From: Firmicutes bacterium UBA5201
GTDB lineage: Bacteria; Bacillota; Clostridia; Peptostreptococcales; Acidaminobacteraceae
Length of the DNA: 64,000 bases
NCBI GenBank assembly: GCA_002412775.1
Contig: DHVT01000022.1
Location: forward strand, 1-64,000
Reading direction: 5' to 3'
In this document: positions 51,940 through 61,200 of the stretch, piece by piece
Layout of the letters: the number at the start of each line of letters is the position of its first letter
Numbering within the stretch: position 1 is the first letter of the stretch
Program-made: the position numbers and the translations under genes
Notes under the pieces: generated by a model
Databases searched by the model: none
The model's input: only the letters and a program-made list of their open reading frames with translations
What the model was told of the DNA's origin: nothing

Positions 51940-53871
51940 ATGAATCAAAATCAAACGAAGAAAATGTTGGATTGGCAGGAGATCATCGGCAGATTAAAAG
52001 AGTTCGCGTTATCAGAAGCGGCCAAAGATCAAATCGACAACCTGGAAATTTCCACAGACTATTATCTTGTGATCAGAAGGCTTGAAGAGACTTCGGAAGC
52101 CAGAAAAATATATGATGTTTCAAACAGCATACCACTTCATGCCCTGACGGGAATCAAAAGTGTCATAGAAAAACTGGGCAGAAGTGAAATCCTTCGCCCT
52201 GTGGATCTCACCCATATGGCGGGATTCATCAAAGACACACAAAAGATGATTCGTTTCATGAGCGACAAAGAGGATGTCGGCCCCAATCTTTCCAGTTACG
52301 CACTCAGCATGGATCCACTGGAGGTGGAGCTTGAAGAGATCACAAGATGTATTGTTCATAATGCTGTTGCGGATCAAGCGTCGGGAAAGCTTTACAAACT
52401 CAGAAGAAAAATGGAACAACTCGAAAATCAGATCAAGTTGAAGCTGCAATCCTATCTGGCGAGTGCAAACTACAGTTCAATGCTTTCCGATCTCGTTGTC
52501 AGCCAAAGGGATGGCCGGTATGTGATTCCAGTCAAAAGTGAATACAAGAAGAGTATTGACGGCATGGTCCTGGACCGTTCAAGAACCGGAGGAACATTGT
52601 TTATTGAACCCGCGGCTGTGAAAAAAATGCATGAGGAACTCGCACAGCTCAGAATCGATGGTGACAATGAGGAATATAGAATCCTTTCAGAACTTTTAGA
52701 TCGGTTGATGCACGCATTAAGAGCCATCACTATCAATTACGATACCATGGTGACATATGACTTCTTGTTCGCGAAAGCCAAACTTTCCCATGCATACAGA
52801 GCCAGAGCGGCTAAAGTCACTCCTGAAAAGCACATCAAGCTGATCGGAGCCAAGCATCCGCTTCTTGGGAATGAAGCCGTACCCCTATCTATGGAACTCG
52901 ATGCCAGACAAAGGAATCTAGTGATCACAGGTCCGAACACAGGGGGAAAGACGGTGACTATGAAAACAGTGGGACTGTTCATCATGATGACACAAGCAGG
53001 TCTACACGTTCCTTGTGAAAATGGCACTTCCCTCCCGATTTTAAGGCAGGTGCTGTGTGATATTGGTGACGGTCAAAGTTTGCAACAAAACTTAAGCACC
53101 TTTTCCTCACACATTACCAATATCAATTCAATTCTGGAGCTTGCAGACGACCAAACACTGGTCATTTTGGATGAAATCGGTGCAGGAACCGATCCGAGTG
53201 AGGGTATGGGGATTGGAATCGCAGTACTCGAGTATTTGAACTCGAAAAAAGGCTTCATACTTGCTTCGACACATTTCAATGAGATCAAGAGATTCGCTGA
53301 GGAACACCCGGATTTCATCAATGGCAGCATGGCATTTGACCTTGGGACTCTCAAACCTGTTTACAGGCTTGAGGTCGGTAAAAGTGGAGCAAGCAACGCG
53401 CTTCTGATCGCACTGAGAATAGGGATGTCGGAATCCTTGATAGAACGCGCCCATGAAATTGCATACAATGAAAAAGTGGATTATAAGGACAAGTTGCTCA
53501 AGGAAACAGATGGGCATGAAAACCATACAGTACTTCACAATTCAATTGTTTCCAAGGAAGATATCGTTGAACCAAAATCCATGTTCAAACCCAAACCCAA
53601 GCCCAAATTCGCACTGGGAGATGCGGTTTACATCCATACCATGAAACGTAATGGTATAGTCTGTGAAACCGAAAACTCAAAGGGTGATATCGGTGTGCTC
53701 GTACTGAATAAAAAAATCAAGGTCAATCACAAGCGTTTATCCCTGTATCTCGAAGCTGAAGAACTCTATCCGGATGACTACGATTATGACATCCTGTTCA
53801 AAAGCAAAGAACAAAGAAAACAGAAAAAGCAAATCGTCAAAGGTAAGAAAGATGTTATAATGATGGAATAG
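51940..53871 (+). CDS. MutS2-like ATPase without Smr domain
   Basis: A 643-aa MutS2-family protein with a core lever/clamp region (about 1-305) and an ABC-type ATPase with Walker A GPNTGGKT (about 323-330), a D-loop and Walker B LVILDEIGAGTDP, and HFNEIK switch. MutS2 normally has about 780 residues with a C-terminal Smr nuclease domain. Here the last 110 residues are KPKPKPK- and KOW-like (GDAVYIHTMKRNGIVCE) and end without Smr. It is thus likely a shorter paralogue that may act in recombination control or ribosome rescue without nuclease activity. ATG 51940 has gggagga at 51926-51932. Confidence 0.87.
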   Translation: MNQNQTKKMLDWQEIIGRLKEFALSEAAKDQIDNLEISTDYYLVIRRLEETSEARKIYDVSNSIPLHALTGIKSVIEKLGRSEILRPVDLTHMAGFIKDTQKMIRFMSDKEDVGPNLSSYALSMDPLEVELEEITRCIVHNAVADQASGKLYKLRRKMEQLENQIKLKLQSYLASANYSSMLSDLVVSQRDGRYVIPVKSEYKKSIDGMVLDRSRTGGTLFIEPAAVKKMHEELAQLRIDGDNEEYRILSELLDRLMHALRAITINYDTMVTYDFLFAKAKLSHAYRARAAKVTPEKHIKLIGAKHPLLGNEAVPLSMELDARQRNLVITGPNTGGKTVTMKTVGLFIMMTQAGLHVPCENGTSLPILRQVLCDIGDGQSLQQNLSTFSSHITNINSILELADDQTLVILDEIGAGTDPSEGMGIGIAVLEYLNSKKGFILASTHFNEIKRFAEEHPDFINGSMAFDLGTLKPVYRLEVGKSGASNALLIALRIGMSESLIERAHEIAYNEKVDYKDKLLKETDGHENHTVLHNSIVSKEDIVEPKSMFKPKPKPKFALGDAVYIHTMKRNGIVCETENSKGDIGVLVLNKKIKVNHKRLSLYLEAEELYPDDYDYDILFKSKEQRKQKKQIVKGKKDVIMME

Positions 53872-53898
53872 AAATACAGAACGAAAGGGAGGATTCAT

Positions 53899-54252
53899 AT
53901 GAAATTTGGACACATTGGGATCAAGGTCATCGATATCGAACGCTCGATCAAATTCTATGAAGGGGTGTTGGAGGCAAAAATTTTGAAGGATTACGTCTAT
54001 CCAGAAAGCAGACTTGTTTTTATGGAAATTGGAGGAACTATTGTGGAACTCATTGCCAAATCGAGCAATGAACCACGTCTCCCAGGTCCGATCGAGCACA
54101 TCGCATTCAAGGTGGAGTCACTTGATGAGAAGATGGAAATGTTGGATGCCATGGGCATTGCCTACTCAGAACCACGTGTCGTCGGTAGTGCGAAGATCAT
54201 TTTCTTCGATGGACCCAATAATGAAAAATTCGAATTTGTGGCAAGAGTATAA
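53899..54252 (+). CDS. VOC-family (glyoxalase-like) protein
   Basis: A 117-aa vicinal-oxygen-chelate protein. Metal ligands typical of the family are present: His5, Glu50, His67 and Glu112. It has a two-lobed beta-alpha-beta-beta-beta pattern. It may be a lactoylglutathione lyase-like or methylmalonyl-CoA epimerase-like enzyme; the sequence does not decide. ATG 53899 has gggagg at 53887-53892, 27 bases after the MutS2-like gene. Confidence 0.87.
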   Translation: MKFGHIGIKVIDIERSIKFYEGVLEAKILKDYVYPESRLVFMEIGGTIVELIAKSSNEPRLPGPIEHIAFKVESLDEKMEMLDAMGIAYSEPRVVGSAKIIFFDGPNNEKFEFVARV

Positions 54253-54261
54253 TCATTCATC

Positions 54262-54310
54262 AAAAGGAAGTTGACGAGCGGAAATGAAAGTTCAACTTCC
54301 TTTTGTTTCA
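54262..54310 (+). terminator. Terminator after the VOC gene
   Basis: Perfect 13-bp stem aaaaggaagttga (54262-54274) with tcaacttcctttt (54292-54304), then gtttcattttt. Confidence 0.85.
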
Positions 54311-54448
54311 TTTTTGTTAGAATTTTGTGAACGTTCCAAAAACTCAATATAAATTTTTTTTTATGCTTTTAACCCTTAGAACGCCTCTTCGGCTTACAGA
54401 AAAGTTTGAAAATTCAGCAATATTAATATATATTAATAATATGAACGG

Positions 54449-54457
54449 TGCTATAAT
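54449..54457 (+). promoter_or_regulatory. Extended -10 promoter of the second peptide transporter operon
   Basis: TGCTATAAT with TATAAT at 54452-54457; the region before is AT-rich and lacks a good -35. This yields a leader of about 175 bases. Confidence 0.5.
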
Positions 54458-54473
54458 TAAGAAGGCGTAACAT

Positions 54474-54521
54474 ATGGAGCGCTTAAGACATAAAAATTAT
54501 CGGTGCCGAATAAGGCGATAA
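54474..54521 (+). CDS. Possible 15-codon arginine-rich leader ORF
   Basis: ATG 54474 to TAA 54519-54521 encodes MERLRHKNYRCRIRR, with six Arg in 15 residues using cgc, aga, cgg, cga (twice) and agg codons. The aagg at 54462-54465 is a weak site. The ORF overlaps a hairpin (attatc 54496-54501 with gataat 54517-54522). It may be a leader peptide for attenuation of the transporter operon, or chance. Confidence 0.3.
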   Translation: MERLRHKNYRCRIRR

Positions 54522-54552
54522 TGGACTTTCTTAAAAGGGGGAGAGTTGCATT

Positions 54553-54582
54553 ATGAGGGGGAAGAATATGGTCAAGACATAG
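54553..54582 (+). CDS. Possible 9-codon leader ORF
   Basis: ATG 54553 follows a strong gggggag site (54537-54543) and encodes MRGKNMVKT, then TAG. It ends 57 bases before the transporter start. Such a strong site on a tiny ORF suggests real initiation, perhaps for translational control or as a remnant of an earlier gene start. Confidence 0.35.
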   Translation: MRGKNMVKT

Positions 54583-54639
54583 GTGATATGACATAAGTAC
54601 GGTATCAAACATTTTGGGATGTACGAAAGGAGAAACACA

Positions 54640-55566
54640 GTGGGATCATATTATTTGAAAAGGGTTATCTCGGCAATTATCACTATTTTGCTCATTGCCA
54701 CATTGACTTTTACAATGATGCACTCCATACCTGGAGGGCCATTCACTAGAGAAAGGCCAGTACCGGCAGAGATATTGAGATCTTTGAATGAAAAATACAA
54801 TTTGGACGCGCCGTTATATGTTCAGTACTTTGATTATATGAAAGGCTTGGTCACATTTGACTTGGGTCCTTCTTATTCTAAAATAGGAACCACGGTCAAT
54901 GATTTGCTTGTTGCCGGCTTCCCGACTTCCGCAAAAATAGGCCTGATGGCGAGTGCGCTGATCATCATACTTGGAATTCCCGTCGGAATCATTTCGGCGC
55001 TGAAACAGAACAAACCCATAGATTATTTTGTCATGTTCATGGCGACGCTCGGCGTCACAGTGCCCAGTTTTGTTGTCGCCACATTGATCATATACTTTTT
55101 TGCCGGAAAATTGGGATGGATTCCATCATTCGGCCTATCTTCGCCACTTGGCTATATCGGACCTGTGATAGCACTGACCGGTTATTCATTGTCATTCGTG
55201 GCACGTTTGACCCGTTCGAGCATGCTTGAAGTGCTCAGACAAGATTATATCCGTACGGCAAGAGCCAATGGCCTCAAGGAATTCAGCGTCATAGGAAAGC
55301 ACGCCGTGAAAAATGCATTGATTCCAGTTGTAACATATATAGGCCCGATGATAGCAGCCATCTTGACGGGTTCATTTGTAGTTGAAAAGATTTTTGCTGT
55401 TCCTGGAATGGGAAGATATTACGTGGAAAGTGTTACCAATCGTGATTATACGACCATAATGGGTATGACCGTTTTCTATGCCGCATTCTATATCGTCATG
55501 GTATTGTTTGTAGATATCGCTTATGGTTTCATCGATCCTAGAATACGACTTGGAAAGGAGAAATAG
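54640..55566 (+). CDS. Peptide ABC transporter permease 1 (OppB type)
   Basis: A 308-aa permease with six predicted helices and the EAA loop (DYIRTARANGLKEFSVIGKHAVKNALIP). GTG 54640 has aaaggag at 54626-54632 and is favoured; the ATG at 54619 has no site. It is the first gene of the second peptide transporter operon, in which the binding protein comes last. Confidence 0.94.
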   Translation: MGSYYLKRVISAIITILLIATLTFTMMHSIPGGPFTRERPVPAEILRSLNEKYNLDAPLYVQYFDYMKGLVTFDLGPSYSKIGTTVNDLLVAGFPTSAKIGLMASALIIILGIPVGIISALKQNKPIDYFVMFMATLGVTVPSFVVATLIIYFFAGKLGWIPSFGLSSPLGYIGPVIALTGYSLSFVARLTRSSMLEVLRQDYIRTARANGLKEFSVIGKHAVKNALIPVVTYIGPMIAAILTGSFVVEKIFAVPGMGRYYVESVTNRDYTTIMGMTVFYAAFYIVMVLFVDIAYGFIDPRIRLGKEK

Positions 55567-55570
55567 CAAA

Positions 55571-56770
55571 ATGAAGGACAATAGATTTGAATTTTTGGAA
55601 AGCAATATCGAAGATGAGGAGATCACCAGACCGAGTCTGACTTATTGGCAAGATGCATGGAGACGGCTTAAGAAGCATAAATTGGCAATGATCGGGATCG
55701 TTCTTATAGTTTTTATAGTTTTATTTGGTACGGTGGGTCCTTATCTGACACCATACAGTTATTCCGATCAAAGCAATGATTTTAAGAATCTTCCTCCGAA
55801 ATTGGATGTCTTTGAGGTTGAGGAGGGTATAAACCTTTATCTTTCAAACGATTACAATATGTTTTTGGTTCTTGAAAACGGAAAGATGGATAGAAAATTG
55901 AAGCTTGATCATAGAGATGCCATCAACAAGGTTTACACTTATTTGTTGGATGCCGGCAATTCTGAGGAAGTGGTCATCTTGGATTTTTCCTACAATACTT
56001 TAAAAGACAAACAAGGTTATGATTACAATTATACAATAGAGTACAAAGGTGAGGTTTTCAAATATACGACTGGCTCTAAATACAATATGTCATTTCCATT
56101 CGGCACAGACGATTTGGGTCGTGATATATTGACAAGAGTCATGTACGGCGCCAGAATTTCGCTTTTGATCGCCGTCATAGCGACAATGGTCAACTTGTTC
56201 ATTGGTGTAATTTATGGCAGTATTTCAGGCTTTGAAGGAGGCCGTGTTGACAATATCATGATGAGAATCGTGGATATCATCAACTCCATTCCTTTGATGC
56301 TTTACGTGATCCTTCTGATGGTCTGGTTCAGAAAATCAGATGGTCTCACCAATATCATCATCGCACTGAGCAGTGTATTCTGGGTCGGTATGGCAAGACT
56401 TGTCCGCGGCCAGATGCTCTCTCTCAAGGAACAGGAATTTGTACTTGCCGCAAGAGTCATCGGCGTACCGAAACATAAAATCATATTGAGACACTTGATA
56501 CCAAATGCAATTGGACCTATTATCGTCGCTATGACCATGATGATTCCTACAGCGGTATTCACTGAAGCCTTTTTGAGTTTCATCGGACTTGGCGTTTCAG
56601 CACCACAAGCATCTTGGGGAACACTTGCAAACAATGCGTTATCGGGATTGATCACATATCCTTACCAATTGTTTTTCCCTGCACTCGCCATTGCAATCAC
56701 AATGCTTGCATTTAACTTTTTAGGCGATGGACTCAGAGATGCGTTGGATCCAAGATTGAGAAAAGGATAG
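55571..56770 (+). CDS. Peptide ABC transporter permease 2 (OppC type) with large loop
   Basis: A 399-aa permease, longer than the 289-aa counterpart of the first system. Helix 1 (about 40-60) is followed by an extra region of about 110 residues (DVFEVEEGINLYLSNDYN to YKGEVFKYTTGSKYN), then the FPFGTDDLGRDILTRV motif and the remaining helices with an EAA loop. The insertion should be outside the cell and may help dock the binding protein. ATG 55571 follows ggaaaggag; the gene begins four bases after permease 1. Confidence 0.93.
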   Translation: MKDNRFEFLESNIEDEEITRPSLTYWQDAWRRLKKHKLAMIGIVLIVFIVLFGTVGPYLTPYSYSDQSNDFKNLPPKLDVFEVEEGINLYLSNDYNMFLVLENGKMDRKLKLDHRDAINKVYTYLLDAGNSEEVVILDFSYNTLKDKQGYDYNYTIEYKGEVFKYTTGSKYNMSFPFGTDDLGRDILTRVMYGARISLLIAVIATMVNLFIGVIYGSISGFEGGRVDNIMMRIVDIINSIPLMLYVILLMVWFRKSDGLTNIIIALSSVFWVGMARLVRGQMLSLKEQEFVLAARVIGVPKHKIILRHLIPNAIGPIIVAMTMMIPTAVFTEAFLSFIGLGVSAPQASWGTLANNALSGLITYPYQLFFPALAIAITMLAFNFLGDGLRDALDPRLRKG

Positions 56771-56779
56771 GGGTGAATC

Positions 56780-57796
56780 ATGAAAAAAATACTTGAAGTA
56801 AAAAATTTAAGCACTTCGTTTTTCACTCATATGGGTGAAGTCAAAGCCGTGAGAGGCAATTCCTTCTCAATGGATAAAGGTGATATATTGGGTATAGTCG
56901 GCGAATCCGGCAGTGGTAAGAGCGTAACTGCGTTATCCATTATGGGACTCATAGACCATCCAGGCCGCATCACTGGTGGTGAGATCATATTCGATGGTGA
57001 AGTGATCTCCAATAAACCGGATGCGGTGATGGCCAATATCAGAGGAAAAGAGATCTCTATGATTTTCCAAGATCCCATGACGTCCCTCAATCCGGTTTTC
57101 ACCATTGAAAACCTCATGGTTGAAGTCATCAGAAGACACCAGAAGGTCAGCAAAAGTGAGGCAAGAGCAATTGCCATCGAAAAACTCAATATGGTAGGCA
57201 TTCCTGAGCCGGAGAGCAGAATCAGATCTTATCCGCATGAATTCTCAGGAGGAATGAGACAAAGGGCTATGATCGCCACTGCGCTTTCCTGCAATCCCAA
57301 ATTGTTGATTGCAGATGAACCGACAACCGCACTTGACGTTACCATACAAGCTCAAATTCTCGATATTTTAATAAAGTTATCAAAAGAAATAGAAACATCC
57401 ATCATCATCATCACCCATGACCTTGGTGTCATAGCGGAAACCTGTCATAATCTGGTCGTCATGTATGGCGGTATGATCATGGAAAAAGGTTCTGTCGATG
57501 AGATTTTCCACAGTCCTCAGCATCCTTATACACAAGGATTGATGAATTCTATTCCCAAAATGCATTCGAAATCCAAGGGAAGATTGATTCCAATTCCTGG
57601 TTCTCCACCGGATTTGATGAATCCTCCTATAGGTTGTCCATTCTCACCCAGATGCCCGCATGCCATGGCAATCTGCAAACAGGAAATGGCACCTGTATAT
57701 CGAATCAATGAAACGCATACTTCTGCATGTTGGTTATTGCACGAGGATGCACCGGAGGTAGAAGGATATAAAAAAGGATGTGAAATCGATGGCTGA
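56780..57796 (+). CDS. Peptide ABC transporter ATPase 1 (OppD type)
   Basis: A 338-aa ATPase with Walker A GESGSGKS, Q-loop FQDPMTSLNPV, signature FSGGMRQR, Walker B LLIADEPTTALD and H-loop ITHDLG. The C-terminal extension has CPFSPRCPHAMAIC, as in Opp/Dpp ATPases. It overlaps the next gene by eight bases. Confidence 0.95.
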   Translation: MKKILEVKNLSTSFFTHMGEVKAVRGNSFSMDKGDILGIVGESGSGKSVTALSIMGLIDHPGRITGGEIIFDGEVISNKPDAVMANIRGKEISMIFQDPMTSLNPVFTIENLMVEVIRRHQKVSKSEARAIAIEKLNMVGIPEPESRIRSYPHEFSGGMRQRAMIATALSCNPKLLIADEPTTALDVTIQAQILDILIKLSKEIETSIIIITHDLGVIAETCHNLVVMYGGMIMEKGSVDEIFHSPQHPYTQGLMNSIPKMHSKSKGRLIPIPGSPPDLMNPPIGCPFSPRCPHAMAICKQEMAPVYRINETHTSACWLLHEDAPEVEGYKKGCEIDG

Positions 57797-58781
57797 AAAA
57801 AAACCTTTATTGGAAGTTAGGAACTTAAAAAAATATTTCCCTGTAAAAACACCAATGTTCCAAAAAGAAAAAAATCTGCTCAAAGCAGTGGACGATCTTT
57901 CGTTTTTCATCCATAAGGGTGAAACATTCGGGCTCGTTGGAGAATCAGGGTGCGGAAAGTCAACTATTGGACGTTGTGTGGTAAGGCTTTATGAGCCAAC
58001 AGACGGTGAAATCATATTTGATGGGGTCGATATAGCAAAACTGTCGAACAAAGAACTGCTGAAATACAGAAAAAAGATTCAGATGATTTTTCAGGATCCA
58101 TACGCATCGCTCAACACGCGTATGACCATCGCCGAAATCATCGGAGAAGGTATGGACATCCATACGGATCATAAAGGGCCAGCGAGGATGGAGCGAATCC
58201 ATAGTCTGTTGACCAGAGTAGGTCTTAAAAAAGAACATGCCAACAGATACCCCCATGAATTCTCGGGCGGACAAAGGCAGAGAATCGGTATTGCCAGGGC
58301 ACTTGCCATCGAACCGGAACTGATCATTTGTGACGAGCCGATTTCAGCACTGGACGTCTCCATTCAGGCGCAAGTCGTCAATATGCTTGAAGATCTCCAA
58401 AATGATTTGGGGTTGACTTATTTGTTTATTGCCCATGACCTCTCAATGGTCAAGCATATTTCCGACAGAATCGGAGTCATGTATTTGGGACATATGATGG
58501 AAGTCGCCACAAGCGAGGAATTGTATGACAAACCACTGCATCCTTATACAAAGGCATTATTGTCTTCTATCCCTATACCGGATCCAGGTGTTAAAAAAGA
58601 GGGCAGAATCATTTTACAAGGCGATGTCAAAAGTCCGATCAATCCAAAACCGGGTTGTCGTTTCAGCACACGTTGCAGATATGCCGTTGATCGATGTAAA
58701 GTTGAGACACCGGAACTTAGAGAAATCATGCCGAATCATTTCGCAGCTTGTCATATCGTTGAGGAAATCAACAGTTTGTAA
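57789..58781 (+). CDS. Peptide ABC transporter ATPase 2 (OppF type)
   Basis: A 330-aa ATPase with Walker A GESGCGKS, Q-loop FQDPYASLNTR, a normal signature FSGGQRQR, Walker B LIICDEPISALDVS, and the C-terminal CRFSTRCRYAVDRC. ATG 57789 is favoured; a GTG at 57780 sits next to the aaagga site. In contrast to the first system's DppF-like protein, its signature is canonical. Confidence 0.94.
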   Translation: MAEKKPLLEVRNLKKYFPVKTPMFQKEKNLLKAVDDLSFFIHKGETFGLVGESGCGKSTIGRCVVRLYEPTDGEIIFDGVDIAKLSNKELLKYRKKIQMIFQDPYASLNTRMTIAEIIGEGMDIHTDHKGPARMERIHSLLTRVGLKKEHANRYPHEFSGGQRQRIGIARALAIEPELIICDEPISALDVSIQAQVVNMLEDLQNDLGLTYLFIAHDLSMVKHISDRIGVMYLGHMMEVATSEELYDKPLHPYTKALLSSIPIPDPGVKKEGRIILQGDVKSPINPKPGCRFSTRCRYAVDRCKVETPELREIMPNHFAACHIVEEINSL

Positions 58782-58799
58782 GTTTTTACTGTTATTATT

Positions 58800-58816
58800 T
58801 ACCGCCTAAGGTGGTA
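58800..58816 (+). other. Small hairpin before the binding-protein gene
   Basis: taccgcc/ggtggta with a three-base loop and no T-run, 35 bases before the binding-protein start. Confidence 0.4.
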
Positions 58817-58850
58817 ATTAATATAAACCTAATGTAAGAAGGAGGATACT

Positions 58851-60524
58851 ATGAAAAGATTTTTATCGCTACTTTTGGTGTTAGTCATGATGACTTCGCT
58901 TTTGGCAGCGTGTGGTGCAAAAGATCCAGAACCGACCACACCAGTTGCTGAAACACCTACTGACACACCGGCTCCAACAGACAAACCAGCAGAAACAACT
59001 CCTCAAGTTTTATTGTGGAACGTTGGTGCTGACCCTAAAACCATCGATCCTACACTCAACGGTGCAAGCGATGGTGGTGATGTAATCAACCAGACATTTG
59101 AAGCATTAACCAGAGAAAAAAGTGGTGTCGTTTATCCAGGTATCGCTGAATCTTGGGATGTGTCAGAAGATGGTTTGACGATCACTTTCAATTTGAGAGA
59201 GTCAAACTGGTCAGATGGATCACCTTTGACCGCTCACGATTTCGTTTACTCTTGGAAACGTGGAATGGATCCAGCTACAGCATCTGAGTATTCTTGGATT
59301 TGGGAATATACAAATGTTGTTGGTGCTGCTGATGCGGCATTTGGAGAAGGATCTCTTGATGATGTTGGTATCACTGCTCTTGACGATTATACACTTGAAG
59401 TCAAGCTTCTCAATCCAACAGATTACATCTTGAGTTTACTTTCTTTCTATCACTTCATGCCTGTAAATCAAGCTGCTGTAGAAGCAAAAGCTGATGGCGC
59501 ATGGGCAAAAGATCCAGCTCTTGCTGTATCAAATGGACCATTTGTCTTGACTTCTTATACAATCGGACAAGGTCTCATACTTGAAAAGAATCCAGAGTAC
59601 TGGAATGCTGCAAACGTAATGCTCGATAAAATTGACGCAGTATTTATTGATGAAGCATCTACAGCTTACCAAGCTTACCAAAGTGGTGAGTTACAATTTA
59701 TACCACAAGTACCGACTGCAGAAATACCTAGATTGATCGCAGAAGATCCAGAATTCTATGTATTCCCATTGCTCGGAACTTACTACTACAATTTCAACTT
59801 GAACCTCGACCTCTGGGCTAATCCTCTAGTTAGAAAAGCCATCAACATGGCAATTGACAGAGAATTGATCACAGATACACTTGGTGCTGGTCAAATTCCA
59901 GCAGCTGGATTTGTACCACCTGGATTCCTTGATGACAAAGGAAATGATTTCTTTGAAACAGCGGGAACTTACGGTTTGGCAACTGATGACAGCAAAATCG
60001 CTGAAGCTCAAGCACTTTTGGCTGAAGCCGGATTCCCAGGTGGTGCCGGTTTCCCTGCATTCACAATCATGTACAACACTTCAGAAGCACACCAAATGGT
60101 TGCTGAAATCATTCAAGAAATGTTGAAAACAAATCTTGGTCTTAACGCTTCTCTTGAGAACCAAGAGTGGGCAGTATTCCAAGACACTAGAAAAGTTGGC
60201 GATTACGAACTTGCTCGTGGTGGTTGGTTGACAGACTTTATGGATCCAAGTGGTCTTTTAAGTATCTTTACAACTGGCAACGCTTACAACGATCCTAAAT
60301 TTGCAAATGCAGAATATGACAGATTATTGTCACTTTCAGCTCAAACTAGAGGCGCTGAGCACTTTGAAGCTCTTTATGCAGCTCAAGACATCTTGATGAC
60401 TGAACTTCCAATCGTTCCTGTCTATCACTATTCTGACTTCATGTTGGTTTCTGACGTTGTAGTTGGATGGGACAGATCTGTACTTGGAACTGTTGACTTC
60501 AGTGGTGCTTCAATCGTCAAATAA
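58851..60524 (+). CDS. oppA: Oligopeptide ABC transporter substrate-binding lipoprotein
   Basis: A 557-aa family 5 solute-binding lipoprotein. Its signal ends in LLAAC (Cys21), followed by a Pro/Thr-rich linker to about residue 50. The OppA-specific pattern ADPKTIDPTLN, FEALTREKSGVVYPGIAESW, LTAHDFVYSWKR and PVYHY is strong. It binds oligopeptides for the OppBCDF proteins upstream. ATG 58851 has aaggagg at 58840-58846. It is the last gene, with a terminator behind, and is distinct from the first system's binding protein. Confidence 0.94.
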   Translation: MKRFLSLLLVLVMMTSLLAACGAKDPEPTTPVAETPTDTPAPTDKPAETTPQVLLWNVGADPKTIDPTLNGASDGGDVINQTFEALTREKSGVVYPGIAESWDVSEDGLTITFNLRESNWSDGSPLTAHDFVYSWKRGMDPATASEYSWIWEYTNVVGAADAAFGEGSLDDVGITALDDYTLEVKLLNPTDYILSLLSFYHFMPVNQAAVEAKADGAWAKDPALAVSNGPFVLTSYTIGQGLILEKNPEYWNAANVMLDKIDAVFIDEASTAYQAYQSGELQFIPQVPTAEIPRLIAEDPEFYVFPLLGTYYYNFNLNLDLWANPLVRKAINMAIDRELITDTLGAGQIPAAGFVPPGFLDDKGNDFFETAGTYGLATDDSKIAEAQALLAEAGFPGGAGFPAFTIMYNTSEAHQMVAEIIQEMLKTNLGLNASLENQEWAVFQDTRKVGDYELARGGWLTDFMDPSGLLSIFTTGNAYNDPKFANAEYDRLLSLSAQTRGAEHFEALYAAQDILMTELPIVPVYHYSDFMLVSDVVVGWDRSVLGTVDFSGASIVK

Positions 60525-60560
60525 TTAAATTTTACGGAGATTGATTGTAATTTCCGGTCC

Positions 60561-60602
60561 AAAGAGTTTGTCCCGATAGGATTATGGGATAAACTCTTTT
60601 TT
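60561..60602 (+). terminator. Terminator of the second peptide transporter operon
   Basis: aaagagtttgtccc (60561-60574) pairs with gggataaactcttt (60586-60599), one mismatch, then TTT. Confidence 0.85.
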
Positions 60603-60616
60603 CTTGCCGTGGATCC

Positions 60617-60625
60617 GTGGTATAA
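60617..60625 (+). promoter_or_regulatory. Extended -10 promoter
   Basis: TGGTATAAT right after the terminator, 19 bases before the GNAT start codon. Confidence 0.5.
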
Positions 60626-60643
60626 TATCAAGAGGTGTTTGAA

Positions 60644-61198
60644 ATGATCATACTTGAAACAGAGAGGCTACTCATCAGAGACCATATCGAAGAGGATCTG
60701 GACGATTTGTTCGATCTCATATCCAGACCATTTGAAATGCGATATATCATGGATCTGTTTGTGGTCGAACCCAAAGGGGCCAAGGAAAATTTGGCTGTCG
60801 CAATGCGCGATATAGGAAAACGCAATAGAAAGCATTATTTTTTTGCGATCATTGAGAAAGAAACTTCGAAATATGTCGGTGAGATCGGATTCACTGTTCT
60901 GGATGAAAATCCATCAGGCAAGTTGCTTGAACTGGGTTATTTCACAAAACGGGAGTTCTGGGATCGCGGTTTGACCACCGAGGCTGCTGCGATTTGTGTG
61001 GATTACGCTTTCAAGGAATTGAATACATGGAAAATCACGACCGGATGCATCAAAGAGAATATCGCATCCGAACGCATCATGATCAAATTGGGATTTCATA
61101 AAGAAGGCGAATTGAGAAACCATCAGTCCGTTGATCAAGAATGGAAAGATAGAGTGATCTATGGATTTCTAAAATCTGAATATCAAATGGAGGCTTAA
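60644..61198 (+). CDS. RimJ/RimL-type GNAT acetyltransferase
   Basis: A 184-aa GNAT protein of the RimJ/RimL branch (MIILETERLLIRD start, LELGYFTKREFWDRGLTTEAAAICVDYAF motif A, NIASERIMIKLGFHKEGEL motif B). Targets are unknown. ATG 60644 has agaggtg at 60631-60637; GTG 60635 lies inside that site and is rejected. It is two bases from the next gene. Confidence 0.9.
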   Translation: MIILETERLLIRDHIEEDLDDLFDLISRPFEMRYIMDLFVVEPKGAKENLAVAMRDIGKRNRKHYFFAIIEKETSKYVGEIGFTVLDENPSGKLLELGYFTKREFWDRGLTTEAAAICVDYAFKELNTWKITTGCIKENIASERIMIKLGFHKEGELRNHQSVDQEWKDRVIYGFLKSEYQMEA

Positions 61199-61200
61199 TA

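Noticed and set aside
54329..54336. gaacgttc as a LexA box
   Set aside because: The LexA box of Gram-positive bacteria needs four bases between GAAC and GTTC.
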